This document shows, piece after piece, positions 51,930 through 63,423 of a stretch of DNA of 64,000 nucleotides. Numbering within the stretch: the stretch's first letter is position 1; each line of letters opens with the position of its first letter. This DNA comes from Rotaria sordida (taxonomy: Eukaryota; Rotifera; Eurotatoria; Philodinida; Philodinidae), in contig CAJNOL010000040.1 of NCBI GenBank assembly GCA_905250125.1, forward strand, positions 248,001-312,000. The letters are read 5' to 3'. The notes under the pieces were generated by a model. It was not told the DNA's origin. It saw nothing but the letters and a program-made list of their open reading frames with translations, and made no database searches. Made by a program: the position numbers and the translations under genes.

Positions 51930-52020
51930 CTCTTCCTCTTTCGTCCTTCTCTAATCCTCTTTCGTCATTCTCTCTTCCTCTTTCGTCATTCTCTCTTCCT
52001 CTGTCGTCCTTCTCTCTATT
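51930..52020. repeat. CT-rich minisatellite upstream of the ATPase
   Basis: Three to four copies of a unit of about 21 bases containing TTCCTCTTTCGTCATTCTC. It lies 130-220 bp upstream of the proposed split start codon, on the GA-rich strand for the gene, so it could be in the promoter or leader. Confidence 0.7.
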
Positions 52021-53132
52021 GATGTATTCTGTTCGTTTTCTTTGGTAAAGGACAACATTTCATGTATTTTTCTCTCCTCCTCTTCAAAATACGCCCAGAG
52101 CACTTATTTGCATATACAAAAACATAATGTAGCCCTATACGATCAAATACTGATGACGCACTTCCGATTTTCATCATCGTTTGTAACTTTCAATAATTTC
52201 GAATTGCACACGACCTCATGTCCCATTACAACCAAATTTCGACGAAATTACGCCGTGCCAGAACATATGTAAAAACGATAAAATAATATTAAAATGTCTT
52301 TAAATCACAATACCTGTAATGACGCAAATTGGTCACAAATAATGCCCAAAAAATGATTTTTATATGTTGCATTAAGATGATTATTTTCGACCAAGTTAGA
52401 TGAAAAGGCAAAGTTTCCGTGCGTCAAAGATATATGCGTGGATTTTTAAAAATGGTTGAAGAAAAAATCGATTAATATTGTTGAATGGTAATGAAATACA
52501 GAAAATTTGTAGAAATGGAAGTTTTATTTCGAAATTTTTCCGAAACAGTTTAAGAAGTTCGACTTTCATAGTTTTGGTTGTTCGAAGTGTTTTAGTATTT
52601 CAGTATATTAGAACATCAACGGACTAATTCTCTGGTCAGATTGGCAGTATTTTAAGCGCCGATAACGAGAATAAAAACATAAGAGACGCTCCATTAAAAA
52701 ACCGCGGATAGCAAAAACATAGTAGAAAAGATATTTGGAACCGAACCTTATAGAAAGTTAGGCCTTGCTATACCATAGAAGAATCCGAAATATTACAGTC
52801 TAAAGATAGGCTACTAGTCGGCTACGGCGGACTAAGTTGAGACACTCCCCAAACATACTCCAAAAAAGACGCCTAAAACTTTCTAAAATTTTTGTATCTT
52901 TCTTTATGAATTTTTTTCTTGAAATTTTTTCACTGTTCAAATTAAGTCATGTACCAATCGATAGAGCTTGACTTGCTCTACAAAACTGTATATATGGCAT
53001 TTCTCTTTACCCTTAAAATAAAGTCGAAAAAATCAAAATATAATGTGTGATTGCATTTCAGAACATTGTTCACTTTTCAGTATTTTGACTAAGTGATAAG
53101 GTCAGAAGATATAATAAATAAGTCCCATAGGA
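52021..53132. other. ATPase upstream flank and spacer
   Basis: No gene supported. The stretch at 52380-52900 is less AT-rich than most spacer and may be old repeat DNA. The right end includes the 3' tail of the LINE fragment. Confidence 0.45.
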
Positions 53133-54598
53133 TTATCTCCCGTCGGGACCAATAGATGAAAGAATAAGATCTTTCCAACCTTTTCTATTCTGAGTTAGAT
53201 GAAAAAGATCTTGTATATTGCAGTTGCACCAATCTGTGATATCATCTAACCATTCTCTAGAAGGATGGCCAACTCGAGATTTTCCATCCATTCTAGAGAA
53301 TACTACTTGCTTTATTAGCCTGCTATCATCCATTCTACTAATATGTCCAAATAATTGTAACTTTCTCTTTTTTATGATATCCACAATAGTAGTTTTTCGG
53401 GATATTATTTTTCTTACAGTCTCATTTGATACTTTATCTGTCCATTTGATTTTTAATATTTGACGATAGCATTTCATCTCAAATGCTAGTAATTTCTTTT
53501 TATCACTTTCCTTTAGTGTCCATGTTTCTGATGCATATAATAAAACAGTGAACACAGTTGTAGTTAGGATTTTTAGTTTACTTTCTACTTTGATATTTCC
53601 ACTACTTATTATGTTTTAACGAAGCTAGTACTGCTGTCGCCTTGCTAATTCTTCTTTTGATTTCTTCGGTGCAGTTATTATCCCAGGTTAAAAGACTTCC
53701 AAGGTATTCGAATCTGTTGACATTTTCTATTACTTCTCCAGATATCTTAATATCTTGGTTATTGTCTTTCTCCCCGAACACCATTATTTTTGTCTTTTTT
53801 GCGTTTATAATTAGTCCAGCGGGCTTCGCTGAATTGTTCGTGGTTTCGATTTGCTCTGTAAGACTATTAAAATTTTCGTCGATAAGATCTATATCATCAG
53901 CAAATCGTAGGTTATTTATTAGATTTCCGTTGATATTGACTCCACATGGTCTTTGTTTTACCTTCTCCATTATCCGCTCGATGTATGTTATAAATAGAAG
54001 CAGAGATAATGGATCTCCTTGTCTAGTTCCTACGCTAGTATAGAACCACTCTCCATCTTCCTTATTTATTCTGATAGCTGACTGAGTTTTTCCATAGATT
54101 TCCTTTAATAACCTGATTAATTTACCATCGATACCATAAGATTGTAGTACTGCCCACAAAATTTTATGATTAACAGTATCAAAAGCTTTCTAGAAATCTA
54201 TGAAGCAATTATAGATTTTTTTACCTTTTCTTTTTGCCTTTTCCGCTATAAGTCTCAACATTAGGATTTCATGAACAGTACTTCTATCTTTTCTGAAACC
54301 TGATTGTTCTTCAGAAAGATAGGGATTCAACTGATATTGAAGTCTGTTTAGTAGTATTATTAAAAAGATCTTGCTAATATGATTAATGAGGAAAATAGTT
54401 CTGTAATTTGAACATTGTGATAAATCCCTCTTTTTAGGTAATGGGATCAAAATTGACTTTCCCCAATCTTCTAGAGTCACTTCGCTATGCCATATTTTAT
54501 TACATAGTTTGTGAATTTGATGTGCTAATGTCTCTCCACCACTTTGTAATAATTCAGCTGGGATTCCATCTAAACTCTTTCGTGGCTTAATGTGCTTT
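53133..54598 (-). pseudogene. 5'-truncated non-LTR (LINE) reverse transcriptase, broken
   Basis: Read from 54598 downward it gives KPRKSLDGIPAELLQSGG, then DWGKSILIPLPKK, SNYRTIFLINHISKI and EEQSGFRKDRST. A TAG follows FIDF where LINEs have a coding residue. Next are KAFDTVNHKIL, TRQGDPLSLLLF and LRFADDIDLI (catalytic DD pair). A frame break lies near 53600, then LLYASETWTL, KLQLFGHISRMDD and a final WLDDI block. This matches non-LTR reverse transcriptases, without the endonuclease. The copy cannot encode one protein. It stops abruptly where the DDE copy begins. Confidence 0.82.
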
Positions 54599-55608
54599 TT
54601 ATTTCCGTAATCTCGACGAATTGCGAAAAGCTAGTGCTTTAATTTTGTTTCAAGACGAAACGTGGATGAATGTCGGCGAGAAGAAAAGATCAATCTGGAT
54701 TGATGATTCTGGTAAAGGAAGGCTTAGAAAAACCGATGACAAAGGTAATATACTAACAATTATGCCTGATATAATATTCATATATATTTTTTATTTAGGT
54801 TCTCGTTTGGGAATATCTGCTATGATCGATAAGAATAGTTTTCTCTTTCCATCTGTTGAGATCTTCAACTCTTCAGAAGATCATTCAATGACCTCAGCAC
54901 ATTTTATTTATTGAATGGATTAAAAAAGCAGCTTTTTGCCTGAGAGAGGATAACGGTAAATTTTCCTGAAATAAGAATTTCTTAAATTTTATTTTTGAAA
55001 TTAGGTCAAAATCGAAGAATAGCCATAGTGATCGATAATGCCACGTGGCATTCAGAACTTACAGAAAGTTCTAAACCTACCAAAAGATCAATGAGAAAAA
55101 ATCAAATAATTGAATGGTTGGAAAATCATGAAATTGAATTTGATTCGACATTCAAAAAATCGGAATTACTAGAGATTGTTTTGGAGAATAAACCCAAAAA
55201 AAAAATATAAAATATAGATAGTTTTATAATACTCATATGTTATGAACTTATATTACTTAGGTTGACGAGGTCGCATAAGAGTTCGACGTACAAATCTTGC
55301 GGCTGCCAGTGTGACATTGTTCATTAAATCCCGTCGAGATCGCTTGAGCTAGGTTAAAAGAATATGTTCGTAAAAACAACACTAACTTCTCGTTAACTAA
55401 CGTCTATGAATTAACTTCTGAATTTATTGCTGGTTTCGATGACAAAGCTGCACAAAGTGCAATTCGTCGTGCTGAAAAAGTGGAAACAACGAACAAAGCA
55501 GCAGATGAATTCTTAGAAAATACTGTGAAGCCACAATTAATCGACGACGTATCAGATATCGAGACTGATAATCTTTCTGATGCTAGCGATGATAGCACCG
55601 AACTTTGA
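54599..55608 (+). pseudogene. Dead IS630/Tc1-like DDE transposase (copy 2), N-terminus missing
   Basis: Nearly identical to copy 1 but on the opposite strand. It starts inside the first exon (ISVISTNC-equivalent lost; LRKASALILFQDETWMNVGE present). Shared defects are the apparent TATT frameshift near 54905, the TAA at 55276-55278 and the TGA at 55345-55347. The exon 3 donor is also altered by an extra A and a changed GT (55190-55215). Similarity to copy 1 continues past the stop to 55839 and ends exactly at the hAT-like MITE. Confidence 0.75.
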
Positions 55609-55839
55609 CTTTATTGACTGGTAGTTTTTCGTGCAATAGATTCATAACATTGAAAATACAAAGAAAAAGAAGCAAGAATGTATGGTGGACAGTATCATTT
55701 GCATTAGATTCAGAAGAGAGCTATAGAATACAGTGGTGATCGAAGTGAATTATGTCAGAATGACTAATCACTTGTCGTTATGGGACTTAAATTGGTCGAA
55801 AACTCTCATGCACCAACAATGAAAAGATTCTTCTCTCTC

Positions 55840-56244
55840 GCAGTGGTGTAAAACTTGAAACTTGAATTCAATTGAAATTTCAACTTTTCAAGTTTTGAAA
55901 TTTTGAAGTTTCAAGTTTTCAAGTTGTGAAAGTCTTATGCAGATGCGGCGATACGTGTCATTCTTGAGAGTTGAATGCAACTATTCAATAACTCTAAGAA
56001 TATCCAGTGAGGAGGATAAGCACTTTTCCCGACTAGTTGACTTTTTATATCAGCGTCGTGGCGTGTGGGCGCGAAGCACCTTTCTGAAGAGCCGAGATCC
56101 GTGCATGTCTCTGTGTACACAGTAAGCGACGTTTATCGTGCTTAGGTCCATACATGTTCAACTTGAACCTCGAATTCTTGAAAATTTCAAAACTTAAAAC
56201 TTGAAATTTCAATTGAATTCAAGTTTCAAGTTTCACACCACTGC
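55840..56244. mobile_element. hAT-like MITE with long terminal inverted repeats
   Basis: Ends are GCAGTGGTGTAAAACTTGAA and, at the right, the complement GCAGTGGTGTGAAACTTGAA. The arms stay complementary for over 40 bp and are built from AAACTTGAA and GAATTCAATTGAAATTT blocks. The 405-bp unit has no transposase. CAGTGG ends suggest hAT, but the flanks show no matching 8-bp duplication. Confidence 0.75.
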
Positions 56245-57633
56245 ATATAATTGGAATAGGAATAGCAGTCTTGGAACATGTTCCTAAGAAAATCCTGCAC
56301 GGATATACTCGAATTCAGACCTGACGTCGCCTACATTTGAGAAGAATAATTTAATTTGAGATATGCGAGTCGAACACATGTAAATTGGAAAAGAACTAGT
56401 CATATGTCAAAATCGAATGTTAGTGAATTCATATATTGAAGGCTTTTATTACAAAATATTCAAGTTTTTGTTTTCATCGAGCGGTTTGTACAACTAGAAA
56501 ACGGATTCCAATGAAAGAAAAAGCAAAGTTTCAGTGACAAAAAATGATAATCTGGTTCAGATTATTTATCAAGTGAGTTCAATCGCTTAATGAAATAGTA
56601 ATGAATAGTTTATAAGAGAGATCACATATAAGAATAGACTTTCTATCACCACCATTACGATCAGTAAAAAGTGATATTGCGTGAGAAAATTAGAATTAAC
56701 ATTGACCAAGCCATAAACATGTAAGAACCTATGATGAGACTAATTTTTTTTTTTATACTAAAAGATCGGAGTGATACCAAAATGAAAAAACTCGCCTTCA
56801 CGATTAGTTTACCGTTGTATCTCGAATTCTGTCGAATCTTGGAAATTATGCGTACGAAAACTGCATCTTTGCCAATTACTTTTCAGTCGTTTTTTATATC
56901 TTTAAAAAATAACAAATTTATGGACAACGAACAAATCAAAATATTTCTTAATAACATTCGAAAATAGAATTCATTCATTAACTCAACATCGATTTAGTTT
57001 TGTTAATCCTTCTATGATCATGTTTCAGTAATTTATTACAAAGTGTTCAAAACTTTTACGTTATATAGAACAATCTAAGTATCATAATAAGTATGCATGA
57101 AAAACAAAGTTTACGATATTTGCGAATAATTTGAAAAATAGTGCACGCAAACCAGACACATGTTTGTCATCGTCTTCCAAAGTTACTAATTGATTTTAGT
57201 ATATATATATGATGGATACTTTTGTGAAATTGACAGTGATTACAAGAGCACTAAAAATATTCTACCAATCTATATGATTCTCCAATAAATCCTCCACCAC
57301 AGTATTTTGAACCTATATTCAGTTTAAAAAACAATCATTCTATCTATGCTTCTATTATCTATTCATTTTTTTTTCTTTCTTCAATAATATGTTTGTATAT
57401 GAAAAAACATGTTTTTGTCACTTGATGTCTATTTACTTTGTACTTGAATAAAGAATAGTGCTTTGGAAAAGATTCTCTCTCTTTTTTTCCGAAAAAAGCA
57501 AATAGATTTTTTTCATATCGACATACACACCCATATATATATAAGAACCTCTCTGATAGCAAGACAGGATAAGCTTCTCTCAATTCATTAGTATTTGTAT
57601 TCCATTTGAAATAAAACTACTGTCGAAAAGAAA
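56245..57633. other. Spacer and GAD promoter region
   Basis: No gene supported to about 57390. From there to the ATG the sequence is the parent of the relic at 34945-35312, so this is probably the GAD promoter and leader. Confidence 0.5.
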
Positions 57634-60600
57634 ATGTCCGAAACAACAGCAATGAAAAATTCAGTAAATCGTATTCATGTAGATGACTTAGATGAACAAA
57701 CATATAAAAGTAAGTTTAATTAAGTTCTTCTTCGTCTTTTTTTTGTTTTCTTGTCAGATATAAAAAAGATATTTTCATAGATCTTATACCATATACATCG
57801 AATATGAAAACAACTAAAACATTTTTATATGCTACTATTGATATGATACTTCGTTATATAACTGAAATGAATGAGCATGATTCACCTGTAAATAATAAAT
57901 ATGTTTAAAAGAAAAAACATTTTTATTTCTTAAGAATATTTAAATAGGTTATTAAAAATGGACTTCGTACACCGGCTGAATATCGAAAAATGTTTACATT
58001 TGATATAGATGATGAAAGCATTAGTTTATATGATATACTTGCGAATTGTGAACGTATTCTTGAAACAACTGTTCGATCAGGTATAGTAAAATGAATTCTT
58101 TTCGTTTATTTTAAATACATTTGATTTATTTGTTTTTTATAACATTATAAAAGGTCATCCTCGTTTTATCAATCAATTAAGTCAAGGTGTTGATATAATA
58201 TCACTTGTAGGTGAAATTATAACTTCATCTGTTAATGCAAATATGTTTACATATGAAGTCGCACCAGTTTTTAATCTAATGGAAGAAAGTGTTCTTGCTC
58301 ATATGCGTCAATGTTGTGGTTGGTCAAATAAAGAATCATTATTAAAAAATGGTGATGGAGTTTTAGCACCAGGAGGTGCTGTGTCAAATTTATATGCAGT
58401 ATTAGCAGCTAGACATTATGCATATCCACAAATAAAAAAATATGGTATTCAAAGTGGATTACATCCGGCTATGGTTATCTCAAAACATGTACGAATATTG
58501 AATACTAGTAAATGTACTGACAAAGAAACTTCTTCAGGTGTTAAATTGCTTTTCAACACCAAGACGATGTTTATTTAATGTGTACGAATGAGTAATGAAA
58601 AGTATAGAATGGTTTAGTTTTGCCCAGCTTTCATCCTCGCGATATCGAAATTTTACTAGGCTTTTTTGTCCTCCTCAAGTCACGTGGCAAATTGACTTTA
58701 GAGTTTTGACTTCAAACTTTGCACGAACAAAGTTCTCAATGAAACTAGTTGATGGTTGAAGTTTTAGCTTTTCTATTGTTTTCTTTTCGAAAATGTATAA
58801 AATTTGCTTTTACACATCAGAGAATTTCTAATATTGAATATTTCAGGATAGGAGATGCTAGAAAAGTTACAACTTGACTCATGAGCTAATCTCATTGAAA
58901 ACTTTGTTCGTGAAAAGTTCGAGGTTGAAACTCGATTTTTCCACGTGATCTGAGGAAGGCTATAACTTGTTGTTGAAAAATCTAGTAAAATATCGATATC
59001 TCAAGAATGAAGGCTTGAAAAACTAAACCATTGTAGACTTTCCTCTTACTCACTAGTACTACTCATCAAATAAACATCGTCTCAGTCAAAAAGTAATTTG
59101 ACATCTGAAGAGACTTGCATTTGAGTGCAAGGTGTTCGTGTGTGCTGGATCATTTGCCAGCAGGGTACCCTGCTGAGAATTATCTCGGTACCTGTCCAGT
59201 TTCTATAGCAATTTATGAAAGACTTTTTCGACAAGTTAGTAGATTGACTAAGTATAAGCATTTTGTAGTTAAGTGCTAAAAATTCATTAAGTACCCAAAG
59301 ATTCCTATGACATATTGGTAGCAGGATATCCTGAACTTAGTACATTAACTATGGAAGGATACTGGATTTTTTTTGTATAAATTTTCTTTTTTTTTAAAAG
59401 TGTCACTATTCAATGAAACGAGCTGCTGCCATACTTGGTATAGGAACAGATCATGTTTATGAAGTCGATCCAGATGAATCGTAAGTTAAAATAAATGAAT
59501 AATATTCTTATTGTTGAATGAAAATTTATTTTTTTTATTGTATTTATTTATTTATTTATTTTAGTGGTCGAGTATCAGCTGAAAAGATGGAAGAAAAAAT
59601 ACTTTATTGTCAACAATTAGGATTTTCCGTATTTTTTGTTGGTATTACAGCAGGAACAACAGTTTTCGGTGCATTTGATCCTATTGAAGATATTGTAGCT
59701 GTTTGTCGTAAATATAAAATTTGGCTTCATGTTGATGTAAATTGTTTTATGTCTTTTTTTTTCTCTTTTATTGTAATAATAAATGAATCTATTTAGGGAG
59801 CATGGGGTGGTTCAGCATTGTTATCACCAAAAACAAAACATCTTCTTCAAGGTATTGACAAGTAAGAATTTATATTTAAGAAAATAATCATTTTATTAAT
59901 TTATATGTATATTATATATATTAGAGTAGATTCATTTACATGGAATCCTCATAAACTAATGTCAGTTCATCTTCAATGTTCAACTTTTTTAATAAGACAT
60001 TCGGTATGTTTAGTCAAAAACTTTATCTTATTCCTCTTTGTTTTTTCATCCCATTATTGAACAACAAAATACATTAGAATTAGAGAAAGACTATTTGGTT
60101 TTTGACATTGTTTTCTTATTGACATGAAGAAGAGTTTGATTCCATCATGAATTATCACAAAAAAAAAAGAATGGAACTACAGTATAATAAGTTGATCACA
60201 TGAAATATTGAGATTGAACGAAGGATCGAAAAGAATTGTTTACTCAAGTTAAAGAGAAATAATGATTCGAACTATTCAATAAATAATTAATCTGATATAT
60301 TGTTTGAAAATATTTCGATTATAAAACAAAAGTTTTTTCTATAGAATGTTCTTATGGAAGCCAATCAAATGTTTGCCGGTTATTTATTTCAACCAGATAA
60401 ACATTATGAAACATCACTTGATACAGGTGATAAAACAATTCAATGTGGTCGACATGTTGATATATTAAAATTATGGCTTGGATGGAAAGCTCGTGGTCAA
60501 CAAGGTTATGCTGAACATATTGAAACATTACTTGAAAAAGCAAATTTTTTCTACGAAACAATATCTAAACGTGAACCATTTTTTCGAATGGTTATAAAAG

Positions 60601-60982
60601 TAAATAAAATTTATATTCATAATTAAAAACAAAAAAGTCTATTTTATTTTCTTTGGTAGCCACCATTTATTAATGTTTGCTTTTGGTATATTCCGCCCAG
60701 TTTACAAAATATTGATCAAACATTACCTGAATATAACGAACGATTGAATAAAGTAACTACATACTCGTTTAAAGATATTAAAATTTAAGTCTTCTTTTTT
60801 TTTTAAAGATAGCACCTCGAATTAAAGAACGTATGATGACAAATGGCACAATGATGGTTGGTTATCAACGTCTTGATCATCATCCAAATTTTTTTCGTGC
60901 AATTATATCGAATCCAGCAACAACAAAAGACGATATTATTGCTATGATTGATGAAATACATGAACTTGGACATGATCTTTGA
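57634..60982 (+). CDS. PLP-dependent decarboxylase of the glutamate decarboxylase family (GAD/CSAD)
   Basis: Eleven exons join in phase (57634-57709, 57781-57887, 57948-58080, 58154-58488, 59401-59480, 59565-59736, 59797-59861, 59925-60003, 60345-60599, 60660-60752, 60809-60982) for about 522 residues. Family blocks in order: NANMFTYEVAPVFNLME, GDGVLAPGGAVSNLYAV, CHYSMKRAA, FVGITAGTTVFGAFDP, WLHVDGAWGG and VDSFTWNPHKLM, where the Lys (~333) should bind pyridoxal phosphate. Then LQCSTFL, AGYLFQPDKHYE, QCGRHVDILKLWL, NVCFWYIPPSL and TMMVGYQ. The match to animal GAD is closest, so glutamate to GABA in nerve cytosol is the likely reaction. CSAD- or GADL1-type substrates cannot be excluded. Length fits better than GAD67 with a short N-terminus. 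Intron 4 (912 bp) carries a foldback element. Confidence 0.9.
58532..59112. repeat. Long foldback element in GAD intron 4
   Basis: Left end CTTCAGGTGTTAAATTGCTT; the right end is the complement of CTTCAGATGTCAAATTACTT. Arms of about 230 bp share ACGATGTTTATTT, TGGTTTAGTTTT, CGATAT..AATTTTACTAG, TCACGTGG, GAACAAAGTT and TCAATGA. A single-arm relative lies at 35671-35950 and a looser one at 24919-25488. Non-coding. Confidence 0.78.
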
Positions 60983-61576
60983 TTATCAAATTTTAATCTT
61001 TTTCTTTTTTGTCTTTTTAATAATCATTTATTCTTATAGAACCCAATAAACATAGTTCCTTTCTTAAATGGAAATAATGTAGTATTCAAAAAACTTGATG
61101 TTTGCATTAAACAATATTTGTAGATTTATTCTTTTCATTGTTGGAAGTTTAAGATGAAAAGAATCTTGATTGATCATTGATTAAGAATTATAAGATTCCT
61201 TGAAATTTGAGCAAGGTTCTTTATTTTTTTTTTCTTTTGAAAGTTTTTTGTCTGACATTTAAGATATATGATATGTGCTTTATTTACTTATTAATATCTC
61301 GAGTTAAACTTTTTTGTTTTCATGTGCTTGACGTATATAGACTTCAAGATGTGTCCATATCACATGACTTTCTTTCTATAGAGAAGCAATTGAATGTTCG
61401 CTTGAGTTATGTGCACATTTAAAGTAATTCAATCACTAAATTCATGCAAATCATACGAATAAACATACTTGAAATGATTAATTCGAATAAATTACTAAAA
61501 GCTTTTCTACTCAAGATGAAAGAATGTTCCTTGCTATTGAGGATCTTTGAATCTACTTACTCATGTATAGTGAAGG
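60983..61576. other. GAD 3' flank
   Basis: AATAAA occurs near 61044 and is a plausible poly(A) signal. Nothing else is recognised. Confidence 0.5.
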
Positions 61577-62233
61577 ACAAAAGTTTGGAGCAATTTTATT
61601 TTTGAATGTTCTTCTCGATGGTAATAACTAAGTAGGAAGAATCGAAAAAAAACATTTCAGTAGCTGAAAGGATTCTCTATCAGGATCTGTGGACCTAAAA
61701 ATTCCAATAAAACTGCTTGGAATAGGATATCTGGAAAATCAAGATCTCCAAAACTAGTTTTCTGATATCCATCTGAAGCTTCGTGAAAATGGTTTTATTT
61801 GAGAGAGCAAAATGAGATGTCTCTTGCCTCTTCAAGATGTTCCTTTATCGAACTACATTCAATTTACAAAGGATCCAATAAACATTTTTCCTTTGTTTTT
61901 ATGAATAATTTCAACGATTCCCGAGTGTTTGACGCTATGGTATCTTGCATAAAGTGCGTGCAGTTCAATAAATGAACGTCATGAAGAGAAACGAGAAATC
62001 TCATTTTGCTCTATCAAGTAAAAGCATCTCCAAAAAGCATCAGATGAATATCAGAAAACTAGTTTTGGCGGTCTTGGTTTTTCAGACATCTTCATCCAGG
62101 CAGTTTTATTGGAGTTTTTAGATCTAATAATTCTAGTAGAAGATTCTTTCAGCTACTCAAATGTCTTTTCAGATTCTTGCTAGCTATTACCACTGAGAAA
62201 AAAACTTAAAAATACAACTGCACTAAACTTATG
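61577..62233. repeat. Long foldback element with Tc1/mariner-like ends
   Basis: Left end CAAAAGTTTGGAGCAATTTT; the right end is the complement of CATAAGTTTAGTGCAGTTGT. Arms of about 270 bp share GTAGCTGAAAG, CTCCAATAAAACTGC-like, AAAACTAGTTTTCTGATAT and GAGCAAAATGAGAT. The end sequence and a TA just outside resemble Tc1/mariner derivatives; this is a guess. No transposase. Confidence 0.72.
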
Positions 62234-63423
62234 TCGCCCACTATGAATTCGATTTTTAACGTGCCTGTTAACAACTTTATTATTTAAGTTGTGAGTTTTT
62301 ACTATGAGTTGAATCGTTTTGAATGTAAAACTGAAGAAAACAAAATGAAAAGCGCATATAACATAATTAAAATTAGTTTTACGCATCACAGATATCATTT
62401 TCATCATTGTAACAGATCATTTCGTCCGTTTGAATTTTATCTGAAGTTGCATAAGATGGATTGTATCTTTGTGTTAGTTAGTTTTTTCTTGTGTATTTTG
62501 TTAAAAACATGAAAATAAAATAGAACGACAATAAAAGAAAACAATCTCATCGACGTATAGCAGAAGCTATACATAAATTACAAGAAATCGGAAACACAAG
62601 AGTCTTCCAAAAAAGTCAAAATCTGTTTTGTTTTCACATAACAAACATGTGCTGGAATACCTGAAAAAAAATCTTGACTGATCATCAAGAAAAGCCCAAA
62701 AGTGACCAGAAGGATCTTGATTAGCGGAATGAATATGATGATCAATTCTCTTCTAGTTCAAGAGAGATTTACATAGCTAGAATTGATTACGAATTGAATA
62801 ATATTTTGACTTATAAAACATGAAAATAGGCACAAAGTACGAAGTTGAATTATCGAGAATAACAATTTCAAATTTTCAAAAAAAGTCTTCTAATGTTCTC
62901 GGATGCCCTATTCTTAAGAAAGACTTCGCCAGTCAGTCGAGTATTCCTCAATAGGGTCATTTGATGGGCCAAATTTAACATATACTTTTTTTATGCCAAT
63001 CGATTTCTCACATCAAATTGTCATTATAAAAAAATGTTTACGTGTCTGTAATTTGATTTGACAGAGTTATAGGCGTTAGAACAGAAAGGGATCTGAAAAA
63101 CCAGAAAACAGAATCAGTTTCATCGCTTTGCTTTGTTTTTCTATTATCTTCATCATTTTTTGTCTGCTCATGTCAGGCAACGCCTCATTCAAAAGAGTAT
63201 GTCAAACTGAACAAAAAGCTACTTATTGTTGCTTTAAAAAATTGAACTGTGACATAAAAAAAAAATTTTTTTTAAAAACTTCGCATTTTTAAACTAAATT
63301 TTTTTCATTGTGAGTCCTTTTTTAGTATGATAAAAGATTGAAGAGAAACTTTAATATAGTGTACCTTGCAGAGCATTTTGTGTTCTACAAAATTCTTGTA
63401 GAGATTTTGCAAAAAATGTTTCA
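62234..63423. other. Gene-free spacer
   Basis: No coding region or repeat structure that I can support. Confidence 0.45.
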
